Counted from the first letter of the stretch, positions 7,555 to 16,788 are shown. The stretch: 22,333 nt of DNA from CANHCC01 sp040381555 (GCA_040381555.1 JBEIHC010000041.1:1-22333), one strand, 5' to 3'. Translations and numbers: made by a program. Notes: generated by a model not told the origin, from the sequence alone.

Positions 7555-8973
7555 TTACTGAATTTCTTTTATTAACCAATCAGAAATCAAATTGAGTGCG
7601 GACTCTGAAATGCTTGTCTGTATGGCTCCATATTCCTCTGGACGCCCAGTAACTGCAGGTTGAAATAAATGATTCAATTTATTCAATTCAATAAAACAAG
7701 ATTTAATTTTAGTCCGTTTGGGTAAGGCTTTCTGAATACCTCTTAGGTTCGATACTGGCAGGACTTGTAAATCTAACTCACCATTCATAGCCAATACAGG
7801 GCATTTTACTTTACCCCAATAGTTAGCGGGGTTTATTTGAATAAAATAAAGAAACCAGGGTTCGAGTAAAACCTGAATCATGATCTCCGCCTGTTTTCCA
7901 GCGGCTTTTTTTCCTTCTGGATAATCTGCATTTCCCAACTCAAAATAATCGTAACATAATTTACGAATTCGAGCTTCTCGTATGGCTGAATTCTTTTCCT
8001 GCTTTAACACATCGTAACAGGATTTATTAAATGCCATTACTTCGGCCAAATCTTCAGAACCCGACGAAGTAGAGCTATACAATGCATTTTCTTGTTCCAA
8101 CAATACCTGATCATGCGGAATTCCTGGACCTGCCATAGATACGACAAATGCACAATTGCGATTAGTGGAGGCTAACATTGCGGCAATTATCCCACCCTCA
8201 CTATGACCAATTACCCCTACTTTGGATTTATCTACCTCAGGTAAGCTATTTAAATACTTCCACGCTGAATTCGCATCAGTCGCGAAATCTTGTGTGGTTG
8301 CACCTTTAAACTGGCCAGTTGATGCACCTACTCCCCTATCATCATACCTAAGAACAGCATATCCTTTTCTTGTAAGGAAATCTGCTATCACGGCAAAGGG
8401 CTTATGTCCCAAAATGGTTTCATCTCGATCTTGTGGACCAGAGCCCGAGACTAATACCAGCGCAGGGAATGGCCCCTTACCTTCCGGCATAGATAAGGTA
8501 CCACTTAATTCAATTTCTGCTTGAGTATTAGAAAACTTTACTTCCCGCACCACATAAGGAAACGGCGGCTTGGGATTTTGGGGGCGCACATATTCACCTT
8601 TTTGAATATTTTCATTTTGGTTGGCCAAAAACAGGATCAATGGGAAACGCATTCCGACTTGACTCCAGTCTCCCATAATGGAATCTCCCATAAATCGCCC
8701 CAAATAAGCAGCCTGTAGGGCATCTGCTAATAAGAGCAAGGAATCTGATCGCAACTGGCATGAACTAAAAGGTATGCCCATAGCCATTTGATCTGGACTA
8801 TCAACAGTAGCAGAACAAGTCTCCCCATTTCGATTCAGATGAACAACCAAACGCAATTGTTGACCTCCAACGCTTAACTTTCCTTGCCAGGTAGAATTAT
8901 TTGATTGAGCAAATCCAATAGGCCCTAAAAGAGTGCAAAGAAAATAAACGAGAAATGGAATCCGATAAATCAT
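7555..8973 (-). CDS. Exported alpha/beta hydrolase
   Basis: A 472-residue secreted or periplasmic serine hydrolase. Residues 1-22 are a signal peptide, probably cleaved after GFA or FAQ. Residues 27-125 form a small beta-rich N-terminal domain (WQGKLSVGGQQLRL...), and the alpha/beta fold runs from about 150 to the end. The nucleophile elbow GHSEGG places the serine at 258; D401 (NGELDLQV) and H435 (NKLNHLFQ) complete the triad. The oxyanion-side motif VSGSGPQDRDE at about 175-185 is typical of the S9-like esterase/dienelactone-hydrolase-related group common in Bacteroidota. The substrate is unknown; esterase or peptidase activity are both possible. It is the first gene of a two-gene unit with the TSUP permease and diverges from the Hsp20 gene across 255 bp. 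Confidence 0.88.
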   Translation of the reverse strand: MIYRIPFLVYFLCTLLGPIGFAQSNNSTWQGKLSVGGQQLRLVVHLNRNGETCSATVDSPDQMAMGIPFSSCQLRSDSLLLLADALQAAYLGRFMGDSIMGDWSQVGMRFPLILFLANQNENIQKGEYVRPQNPKPPFPYVVREVKFSNTQAEIELSGTLSMPEGKGPFPALVLVSGSGPQDRDETILGHKPFAVIADFLTRKGYAVLRYDDRGVGASTGQFKGATTQDFATDANSAWKYLNSLPEVDKSKVGVIGHSEGGIIAAMLASTNRNCAFVVSMAGPGIPHDQVLLEQENALYSSTSSGSEDLAEVMAFNKSCYDVLKQEKNSAIREARIRKLCYDYFELGNADYPEGKKAAGKQAEIMIQVLLEPWFLYFIQINPANYWGKVKCPVLAMNGELDLQVLPVSNLRGIQKALPKRTKIKSCFIELNKLNHLFQPAVTGRPEEYGAIQTSISESALNLISDWLIKEIQ

Positions 8974-9228
8974 GTTTAAAGGTAAATAGTTTTAAGGAAA
9001 TTCGGCTATAGTTTATCTAATTCTAAAAATCATTCTGCTTCAATAAAAATAGAAATGGCAGATATAATCCATTTAACTCTTATCTATATTCCTATTGGCT
9101 CGGAAAATCTGACAGATTATTCAGACAGAATAACAGATAAAGCATCTTCAAACTGACATAAATTCAGAATATTTCAACTTGGTATTACCCTTGTTCTGAG
9201 AAAACAAAACAATTAAAATTAAAACAGT

Positions 9229-9648
9229 ATGACACATATGCTCTGGAAACCCAAAACTTTTATGTCTCCCCTGATGGATGAGAGGTTGTTAGATGATTTC
9301 TTTCGCGCAGGAAACGCATCCACAAGATGCACGCTACCAGCAGTCAACATTCAGGAGAAAGAAGATGGCTGGAAATTAGAACTGGCAATTCCTGGTACTC
9401 CGAAAGAAAAAGTCAAAATTCAGGTAGAGAATCAACTACTCACTATTACGGCTGAACAAACAGATGAAAAAGAGGAGGTAAAATATCAAAGAAGGGAATT
9501 CGGATACCTAGCATTTTCCCGTTCCTTTACACTTCCCGAATCGATTAATGTGGAGGGAATAGAAGCAAAACAAGAAGATGGGGTATTAAGTATTTTTATT
9601 CCCAAAAAATTACCTGTAAAAAAGGAAAAGGTAATTACGATACAATAA
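9229..9648 (+). CDS. Small heat-shock protein (Hsp20/alpha-crystallin)
   Basis: A 139-residue ATP-independent holdase that binds unfolding proteins and passes them to Hsp70. The alpha-crystallin domain spans about residues 38-128, with the family segments PAVNIQEKEDGWKLELAIPG, FGYLAFSRSFTLPE and the A-x-x-x-x-GVL signature as AKQEDGVLSIFIPKK. The N-terminal arm (MSPLMDERLLDDFF) is the short type common in Bacteroidota. The ATG at 9229 is used here; a second ATG at 9238 is equally possible since no ribosome-binding site decides it. The 255-bp upstream region has no CIRCE element that I can see; tacccttg at 9186-9193 is one base off a TAnnTTTG box but lacks a partner. Transcription ends at a hairpin 42 bp downstream. 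Confidence 0.93.
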   Translation: MTHMLWKPKTFMSPLMDERLLDDFFRAGNASTRCTLPAVNIQEKEDGWKLELAIPGTPKEKVKIQVENQLLTITAEQTDEKEEVKYQRREFGYLAFSRSFTLPESINVEGIEAKQEDGVLSIFIPKKLPVKKEKVITIQ

Positions 9649-9689
9649 TTTACCCTAACCATTTATAAATGACAAGAAAAACATAGAAG

Positions 9690-9730
9690 AACAAGACGAG
9701 AAGTTTACAAAACGAATTTCTCGTCTTGTT
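9690..9730 (+). terminator. Hairpin terminator after the Hsp20 gene
   Basis: A perfect 13-bp stem: aacaagacgagaa (9690-9702) with ttctcgtcttgtt (9718-9730), loop 15 bases, followed by ttgatg. It begins 42 bp after the stop codon. The symmetrical stem could also act on the opposite strand. Confidence 0.7.
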
Positions 9731-9796
9731 TTGATGTATTCGAAATTTACAGTATATTTCGAATTATCCGTTATGAAATCGTACAAGTATTAAAAT

Positions 9797-10014
9797 GGTT
9801 CTACACCAATAATTATGGGTAATGATTAATTGTATTGATATTTTTCGTTGCTCTCACTTTAACTCTGACTTACCCCCTCCCTAACCCTCCCCGAAGTAGA
9901 GAAGAGGAAACCCACAAGCCACTGCTTCTGAGATTTTATCCTGAATTTAATTGACAGAATTCGGCAATTAAATTTAATTAAAACTCGGTATTTGCCTAGA
10001 AAAAAAGCGTAGAC
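9797..10014 (+). repeat. Inverted-end intergenic element, copy B (MITE-like)
   Basis: The left end ggttctacaccaataattatgggt and the right end (agcgtagacca, read in reverse) are degenerate inverted repeats. The interior is the best match to copy A in the opposite orientation: gggtaatgattaattg, tttttcgt.gctctca, ccccctccctaa and cccacaagccac appear in the same order with similar spacing. The pyrimidine tract is at 9869-9892 and a short hairpin at 9916-9927. The right end stops about 10 bp from the stop codon of the C25 peptidase gene, so transcripts of that gene would run into it. No coding frame. Confidence 0.7.
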
Positions 10015-10023
10015 CAATTTACC

Positions 10024-13000
10024 TCATCTAAAAATAACCAACTTTCCGAACCCATTATTAAAATAGTGATTCAAACCCGACGCTTCCCTTAGTTTTGGTT
10101 CTGTTCCATCTGGATATCGAATCACGGCCTTATATAAATAGACACCATTTGCCAATCGGTCCCCATAATCATCGGTGCCGTCCCATTCAAATCCGTTTAA
10201 ATTTTGTCCGATATGAACTAATCCTAACTCCCTTAAATCCATGCGCCTAATTAGTCTTCCGGTAATGGTATATATTTCCAATCTAAAAATAGAAGGCATA
10301 TCTTTTCCTGTGAGGGTAAAAACGAATTTTGTTCGAGTAGAGAATGGATTAGGGTAATTAAATATGGGGGTAATCGTGTTTTCATTAATTACTTTAAATC
10401 GAATCTCATAAGGTTGGCCTCCTGCAGCATTTCCCACTTTATCAAATCCCTGAACCCTTAGAGTATAATCTCCATCGACCAAAGGACCCGGTTGATATTT
10501 TAATCGTGCTCGATTTTGAGGTAATATTCCTGGGGAGAAAGATATCTGAGAATTATTCTCTAAAACAACTACAGAATCGGCTCCGTTTTCAGTACGGTAG
10601 GAAATCCTAAAACATCCTAGACTATCAATTGGAAATACCGGATTATTATCTTTTGAGGTAATAACAATTTCTGGTTTGGGAGAAACAACCTCACCATCCA
10701 TCAATCTTCTTCCATCAAAAGTAATATCTAATAAGGGGTTCTGATTATCTCCATCAACAAAAAAAGGATAATAAAAATAATTATTAAAAAGATACAATTC
10801 AGGCAAAATCAGATCGGGATTTACCTCGACAATTAAAGTATTCTGACCTCCCATACCGATTGAATTAAATTCAAACTCAGTAAGAATGGAACTTGCTGCA
10901 GGTAGGGATGCGAATTTTTTACTCCCAAGTTCTATTGGCGGATTTCCAGTACGCAGCACCCGATACCGAATCGTAATGCTATCCAAGGGAACATTGGTAT
11001 AATTGGAAACTTGGATTCGAATCTTTGCCATTTTCCCTTCGGCTACGGGAGAGGGTTCCAGGCTAAAAAATCTGGCGGCATCTGCAATGGCATCCCCAGC
11101 TGGGGCATAAATAACTTCCCAGTTCTGTTGATTTGGCGGCGTTCGATTTTGTCCATCGCTGAGGCTTGCAGCAAACTTCAGTGATGGATAAAGAGCAGAA
11201 TTAATAGTAGACAAATCTACTTGCACAGAATTGGAACTACTGGGTATTACAAGGCTTGAATCTATTGATTGTTTTGTCACTGCCATTAGGCTGTATTGCA
11301 GAGAATCGTCCGAATTATCTCCGACCCATTTCATATTTGCCTGATTCCATTGTATTGCAGGACCAATAGAGCGGGTACGAATTGTTCCGCGAGTATTTCC
11401 ACTTTTAATAGTTGCAGATAATTGCCAAGGACTTTGAACCACTTCATAAGCACTTCCCAGATTACTTCCTTTTCTCCCCGCCAGAATAAAAGGTTGAGCA
11501 TCTGGAATAGAACGAATCGATGCCGAACCTAAGTTTTCGATTGCCTGGTACAAGGCCTCACCATTGGGGTTATTTACCCAAGAAGAAATCCCTGCATTAA
11601 ACTGAGAGCACAAAATCACCCAATCATTTGCCGGCACTTGTTGTATGGCTTGCGTTAAGCTACTAATTCCAGAGGGTATAGGATACCAAGTCCAGGAACC
11701 ATACTGTGGGTGATTACTTTGAATACTTAAATTATCCCCTCCAATATGACTAAACCAAATTCCATTTACCACAGTAGGGTGATTATCATTATTACTTACT
11801 TTAATTCCATTAAAATTAAATCGAGCATTCCCTCCAGTATTAGTAATTATATTTATTGATGCGGACAGACTATCGAATTTCCAGGCATTTTGATTTAAAT
11901 CAGGAGTAAGACCTTCAAATAGATTATTTTGGTATTGAGGGAGAGCGGACTGAGCCCAACCACTAACAGAAGGTCTATATTGAAAGGAGGCACTTGCCCA
12001 AGTGGATTGAGATTCATCCGGAAGGCGCACTCGCCAATAATACACTTGTCCTTCCTGCAAAGAGAATGGTACAGTCCATTCCATATAGCAAGAAGACCCC
12101 GTGAGAATCCCGGAACTTTGATACGCTGGGGAAGAAAATGTCCAAGAAGTATCAAGGGCAAATTCATATCTCTGAGCAGCATTCTTACTCATATTAAAAG
12201 AAGATGCTGATAATTTTACTTGAGCCTGAGGAATAATAGCAAAATCAAATGGATATAAAATGGCTGGGGCGTTTCCTGGAATAATTTTATTTATAGATAT
12301 AGAGTTGTTTGCATAATTAGAGTCATCGAGAATTCTTGAGCTATCTATCCAAATAGAAAAACGATTTAAGCCGGCGCTTCTTTCTTCTCTAAAAGGCACC
12401 TGAAATGAAAGCGTATCAGCATAAGTAATTGGCGAAAAATTCCGAGTACCTTGGTTCCAAACTTCTCCTTGTAGGGGACCACTCAAAATCTGTTGATGTA
12501 AAGTTACAGGAACAGAATCTGGCACAGCCTTTCCCAAGTTACGCACTCCTAATTTTACCTTAAAAGAATCTCTAGAAGTGAATGGATCTGGGTCAAATTT
12601 TACTCCGGCTTCCGTAATTTCATAATCTGGGTTTTTAGGGAAATGTAAAATTAAAGCTGGGTCTCCTTGTAAATTAGTTTGACGCAAGTGATTTAAAGTG
12701 ACAGGACAGGTACTAGGTGCATTGCATCCAAAACCATACAATCGTTGTTGTGCTTGAACAAGAGATTTTCCAAGCGGCACTCCGATCGAATCGCGGTACA
12801 ACACTTCGTAAATATTTTTAGTAAGTTCCCCTAGATAGACAATATACCCCAATCCGGAAGAAGCAATCCAAGCAATACTTCCTCTGTCCCGCTCTAAAAG
12901 AAATCGCTCCCCAAAAGTTTTATTCACAGTAGAAAAATTGCCGCCGTAGCAGCCATTCGCTATTACCAATGGATACTTTCCTATATTGGTATATTCTGAT

Positions 13001-14934
13001 GCTTCTCGAATATCAATATCAAAAATATTATTAGTAGAATGTCCGAAAAAAGAAATCAACCCAACGCCCTGATTAATTTTATTCTGAATTTCAGTGACAC
13101 TAGCTGAAGGTAAAGTTCCGTTTGATTTTTGTTGTCCTAAAACCCTTCCTCCCCAAGGCGCATCTTGCCAAATAGGGAGAAAGCGACCTGTTAAATATCC
13201 GTTTATTAAACTTTGCTCTCCTGCAGTTTCTCCTCCACCAAGATGTACGGCCTCCTTCATCCAAGTTCCATCCCAAGTACTTTGTTCATATTGCTGTAAT
13301 TTCAAGAGATAATCCTGACCTTCTGGGTCTGTATAAATATTGACTCTGCCAATTGAAAGCTGAGGTAAATAGCCCAATGCTGAGGTATCTAAAGGCGTCA
13401 CTAAAAGTTGATCGGAGGCAGGAAAGCCAAAAGTTGGAACTTTATTTTCCGTGTAAGGAAGGCGGGTATTTCGACGTATGGTTTCGTGCATTCCTTTGCC
13501 CCACAACAATACATATTCAGGCTTTGTTTGCCAACGCGTTCTAGCTACCTGCAGGAAGCGCCTTATAGCTAGGGGAGTAACTGACCCATACCCAAATTCA
13601 TCATAAATCTCATCGGTATAAACAATCACACAAGCTTGAGGATTTCTCTGGCTATTTTGCCGAAAGGCCAGCATTTGCTGAGCAGAAAAACTCAAACTTC
13701 TGTCTGTAATTATAATGTAAGGCGCTCCTCCCCAGTCTGCCAATTTACGGAAGTTTACTGCCCTAATTACAGGCGTGCGAGCAACTCCGGAATGACTCAC
13801 ATACAACTCTCTAGACAAATTACTGCCAGGAACAATAAACTCCATTTGTCCATTGCCCGGTGTGCCAGTAATCCGATACCCTAAAGTGAAATCATAGACT
13901 ACAGGAAGATCATTTAAGGTGCTATTGACTTGGGTAAACTTCCAATACCTATTTACCACACTACTCCAACGACTAACATGAGTAGAATCAAGTCCTCCTA
14001 ATTGAAAATTGCGATCATAATACAATCGAATCCAGGAGAGGTAATTATTATCAGTGGGAGCATACAAAGCTTGAGTTGTAAGCGAGGCTTGAGAACCGGA
14101 CAAAGTGTTCATCAATCCAGTCTGAGAAATGGTATTTAAGGTTATTCCCTGTGAGTAATGATTGAAGGAAGAGAAATTCCCAAACTGAAAAGCCAGGGCA
14201 TGGGAAAAAATTGAAAAACCAAACACTCTAATTTGGAGTTCCCAATTTCGGCCTGAATTCAACACCGCCCCTGGATAAGAAATTAAATGGGTGCGAGGAT
14301 TCCCAAACTGGACTGGGAATAAATCATAATACCCTTCACCGGTGACAAACTCAGAATTTTCCGCTTCTAATGCTCCGGGTCCACCAGCTACCCAATTGGA
14401 AAGATTTAAATTAATATGAGAGTAAGTCTGGTAAAAGGATTCGGGAGAATAGGCAGAATAATTATTCAGAAAAAACGGTGTTAGGCGCTTACCTTGTGGG
14501 GGACTCCAGGTTAAATAATAGATTGAAGTATCTGAAAAAAGACTGAGGTAAGAATTAGGTTGACGACTGGCATCATACTGATTTGTTTGAGGATTTTTAT
14601 ACAGTTGAGCATCATCCCCTCCATCGTTCCGAGCACCCCAAAACTCGATAAAATCATTTCCATCGAATAAGGAATTTGAGTTAGCGTCTTCCACATAAAT
14701 GGCCTGTTCTTCTCCACGGCAAAAAACTTTAAGCTGATCGACAGGGATATTTCCGGGGTAGCCTGCAGCGACCAATTGAGTAGGACTTGCCCGGTAAATT
14801 CCATCTACCCAAACTTCCATCCGGATATATGTTTGCCCAGATTGAATCCATGACCAGGCTAGATCCGGCTGAGAAAATAGAGTAAGTGGCAAAAGCAACA
14901 AAAACCGAAAGAATATACCTCTTTTAAAAGCCAT
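10024..14934 (-). CDS. porU2: Giant C25-family (gingipain-like) peptidase, PorU2-type, T9SS cargo
   Basis: A 1636-residue exported protein. Residues 1-21 are a signal peptide (ending LFSQ). About 395-765 is the gingipain-type C25 fold: catalytic H632 in SFFGHS and catalytic C662 in ANGCYGG, both confirmed at codon level. About 775-885 and 1290-1395 look like CARDB-type Ig domains, with a third Ig-like region at about 890-990. About 1025-1157 resembles an ILEI/PANDER domain. Residues 1521-1636 are a FlgD-like Ig fold opening with NYPNPF and containing WDGTDDYGDRLANGVYLYK, the usual shape of a T9SS C-terminal signal. The true PorU sortase removes such signals; this longer architecture matches proteins annotated as putative sortase PorU2, a name I give from memory. 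It may be a surface protease or an anchored accessory enzyme. Transcribed alone, divergent from the TMTC-like gene. Confidence 0.83.
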   Translation of the reverse strand: MAFKRGIFFRFLLLLPLTLFSQPDLAWSWIQSGQTYIRMEVWVDGIYRASPTQLVAAGYPGNIPVDQLKVFCRGEEQAIYVEDANSNSLFDGNDFIEFWGARNDGGDDAQLYKNPQTNQYDASRQPNSYLSLFSDTSIYYLTWSPPQGKRLTPFFLNNYSAYSPESFYQTYSHINLNLSNWVAGGPGALEAENSEFVTGEGYYDLFPVQFGNPRTHLISYPGAVLNSGRNWELQIRVFGFSIFSHALAFQFGNFSSFNHYSQGITLNTISQTGLMNTLSGSQASLTTQALYAPTDNNYLSWIRLYYDRNFQLGGLDSTHVSRWSSVVNRYWKFTQVNSTLNDLPVVYDFTLGYRITGTPGNGQMEFIVPGSNLSRELYVSHSGVARTPVIRAVNFRKLADWGGAPYIIITDRSLSFSAQQMLAFRQNSQRNPQACVIVYTDEIYDEFGYGSVTPLAIRRFLQVARTRWQTKPEYVLLWGKGMHETIRRNTRLPYTENKVPTFGFPASDQLLVTPLDTSALGYLPQLSIGRVNIYTDPEGQDYLLKLQQYEQSTWDGTWMKEAVHLGGGETAGEQSLINGYLTGRFLPIWQDAPWGGRVLGQQKSNGTLPSASVTEIQNKINQGVGLISFFGHSTNNIFDIDIREASEYTNIGKYPLVIANGCYGGNFSTVNKTFGERFLLERDRGSIAWIASSGLGYIVYLGELTKNIYEVLYRDSIGVPLGKSLVQAQQRLYGFGCNAPSTCPVTLNHLRQTNLQGDPALILHFPKNPDYEITEAGVKFDPDPFTSRDSFKVKLGVRNLGKAVPDSVPVTLHQQILSGPLQGEVWNQGTRNFSPITYADTLSFQVPFREERSAGLNRFSIWIDSSRILDDSNYANNSISINKIIPGNAPAILYPFDFAIIPQAQVKLSASSFNMSKNAAQRYEFALDTSWTFSSPAYQSSGILTGSSCYMEWTVPFSLQEGQVYYWRVRLPDESQSTWASASFQYRPSVSGWAQSALPQYQNNLFEGLTPDLNQNAWKFDSLSASINIITNTGGNARFNFNGIKVSNNDNHPTVVNGIWFSHIGGDNLSIQSNHPQYGSWTWYPIPSGISSLTQAIQQVPANDWVILCSQFNAGISSWVNNPNGEALYQAIENLGSASIRSIPDAQPFILAGRKGSNLGSAYEVVQSPWQLSATIKSGNTRGTIRTRSIGPAIQWNQANMKWVGDNSDDSLQYSLMAVTKQSIDSSLVIPSSSNSVQVDLSTINSALYPSLKFAASLSDGQNRTPPNQQNWEVIYAPAGDAIADAARFFSLEPSPVAEGKMAKIRIQVSNYTNVPLDSITIRYRVLRTGNPPIELGSKKFASLPAASSILTEFEFNSIGMGGQNTLIVEVNPDLILPELYLFNNYFYYPFFVDGDNQNPLLDITFDGRRLMDGEVVSPKPEIVITSKDNNPVFPIDSLGCFRISYRTENGADSVVVLENNSQISFSPGILPQNRARLKYQPGPLVDGDYTLRVQGFDKVGNAAGGQPYEIRFKVINENTITPIFNYPNPFSTRTKFVFTLTGKDMPSIFRLEIYTITGRLIRRMDLRELGLVHIGQNLNGFEWDGTDDYGDRLANGVYLYKAVIRYPDGTEPKLREASGLNHYFNNGFGKLVIFR

Positions 14935-14997
14935 TTCTCAAAATTACGGAAATCAGGGGTTTTAAACCTGCATGGGCTTGATTAACTTGCACTCCGG

Positions 14998-16788
14998 ATG
15001 AAAACAAAAAAATCTCCAAAATCAGCAAAAGTTGCTCCGCTCCTCTGGACTCAGGCTTGGGTAGATCCAATTATCCTATCTGTCCTCTGTTTGGTTGCCT
15101 ACCAACCCATTTTCTCCAATCAACTGATAGACTGGGATGACCTCAAGTATATCACAGAGAGTGCCATTACCCGACAATTCAGTTTGACCAAAGCATTCAC
15201 GACCCCAGTGATGGGTAATTACCATCCCCTCACAATGATTAGCTTGGCAATAAACTACAAGCTGTCCGGAGAATCTGCCTTTGCCTATCATTTTACCAAT
15301 CTTCTTTTCCATATACTAAATTCCATTCTGGTATTGAAGATTGCTTTACAACTAGGCCTAAGTAAAACAGGAGCCAGAGTTGCTGCATTGATATTTGCTC
15401 TGCATCCTCTGCATGTTGAATCGGTGGCTTGGGCAGCAGAAAGAAAAGATGTACTCTATACCTGCTTTGCTCTTTTTTCCTGGTTGTTCTATATTCGTTT
15501 TAAGCAAACAGAAAGCTCCAAGAAGTCTTATCTCGTATATTCCCTTTTCCTATTTCTTGGGGCTTGCCTGTCTAAAGGAATGGCGGTAACATTACCTGTC
15601 TTACTCGTAGCGAGCGACATCTTACTGAGTGGAGGGAAAAACTGGAAAAAGAGCCTGTTATGGTTGTGTCCCTATGTGGTTCTTTCAATTATTTTTGGCG
15701 TCATAGCAATCTGGGCACAGGATTTACAAGGGGGAATGGCAGTTGAGCATGAATTAGATTTTTTGTCCAGAATCACTTTAGCACTTCGAGGCTATTGGTT
15801 TTACCTACAGCAAACGCTTCTTCCATTAGGCCTTTCCGCCATTTATCCCTATCCGGCATCTCTTCCTGAATTACCAACAATCTGGTTTGTTCAGGCAGGA
15901 ATGGCTCTATTGTTCATTTCTGCTACTCTGATTCTGAGTAAAAAACATCCCAAAATTTTATTCGTAATGCTAGGGTATTCTGGCGTGATTTTTCCTGTTC
16001 TCCAACTCTTACCCGTTGGAGATGCTGTGGCAGCAGACCGATATTTTTATTTAGCATCTGTCCCTATTTTCTTAGGCCTCGGAATGCTCTATGAACATCT
16101 TGAAAAGCTATGGGGAAAGCAGATTCAATTACCCTCAATGATTTTAATACCTGTACTGATGGGGCTTACTTGGTATCAATCTAGCTTATGGAAGGATGAG
16201 GTTACCCTTTTCTCTCATAGCATCAAACATTATCCTGAATCTGCAGTTGCTTGGAATAACATTGGCGCTATGTTACAACGCAAACAACAATTTGCAGAGG
16301 CAATTCCCTACTATGAAAAGGCCATTGAAATTAGACCGGACTACACTATTGCTTTATGTAATTTAGGAATTAGCTATGGCCGCGGAGGACAATTGGATAA
16401 AGCCATTTTACTACTTCAAAGAAGTATTGAGTCGGATAGTTCACATGCCGAATCGTATGGTAATTTGGGAAATGCCTATATCATGACAGGTAAAAGAGAG
16501 GAGGCCCTTCAACTATTTTTAAAGGCGGTTAGTTTAAATCCGCAATATGTTGAGGCATGGTATAATTTGGGCATTTATTACCGGGAGAATAAAGACCCAT
16601 TGCAAGCGGTAAAGTACTTTAAGAAGTCTGTAGAGATCAGAAATCAATTTCCGGAGGGTTGGTGGTCTTTGAGTGCCGCCCTATTTGAAACAGGTAATCA
16701 GCAAGGAGCTATTGAAGCGGCGCGTACTTCTGCCAAGCAAGGCAACGCTGCGGCAATCCAATGGCTGCAGGCTAATAAGTTGCAATAA
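14998..16788 (+). CDS. TMTC-like membrane glycosyltransferase with C-terminal TPRs
   Basis: A 596-residue protein. The N-terminal two thirds (about 22-395) is a multi-spanning GT-C-type membrane domain: the acidic motif DWDD at 45-48 after the first membrane segment, NYHPLT at 74-79, and HPLHVESVAWAAERKDVL at 136-153, a hallmark of the TMTC/DUF1736-type O-mannosyltransferase group. Residues about 415-585 are four to five tetratricopeptide repeats (WNNIGAML..., CNLGISYG..., YGNLGNAY..., WYNLGIYY...). In animals TMTCs transfer mannose to cadherins; bacterial relatives are mostly uncharacterised, so sugar and target are unknown. The start is the ATG at 14998, 63 bp from the divergent C25 peptidase. 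A small hairpin with loop (16936-16954) lies downstream but has no clear T-run. Confidence 0.85.
   Translation: MKTKKSPKSAKVAPLLWTQAWVDPIILSVLCLVAYQPIFSNQLIDWDDLKYITESAITRQFSLTKAFTTPVMGNYHPLTMISLAINYKLSGESAFAYHFTNLLFHILNSILVLKIALQLGLSKTGARVAALIFALHPLHVESVAWAAERKDVLYTCFALFSWLFYIRFKQTESSKKSYLVYSLFLFLGACLSKGMAVTLPVLLVASDILLSGGKNWKKSLLWLCPYVVLSIIFGVIAIWAQDLQGGMAVEHELDFLSRITLALRGYWFYLQQTLLPLGLSAIYPYPASLPELPTIWFVQAGMALLFISATLILSKKHPKILFVMLGYSGVIFPVLQLLPVGDAVAADRYFYLASVPIFLGLGMLYEHLEKLWGKQIQLPSMILIPVLMGLTWYQSSLWKDEVTLFSHSIKHYPESAVAWNNIGAMLQRKQQFAEAIPYYEKAIEIRPDYTIALCNLGISYGRGGQLDKAILLLQRSIESDSSHAESYGNLGNAYIMTGKREEALQLFLKAVSLNPQYVEAWYNLGIYYRENKDPLQAVKYFKKSVEIRNQFPEGWWSLSAALFETGNQQGAIEAARTSAKQGNAAAIQWLQANKLQ

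Noticed and set aside
9186..9193. Promoter for the Hsp20 gene (tacccttg)
   Set aside because: One base off consensus with no -33 partner; too weak to annotate.
14939..14946. Promoter box CAAAATTA (minus TAATTTTG) for the C25 peptidase
   Set aside because: It lies 5 bp before the ATG, leaving no leader, and no TTTG partner is found at a suitable distance.
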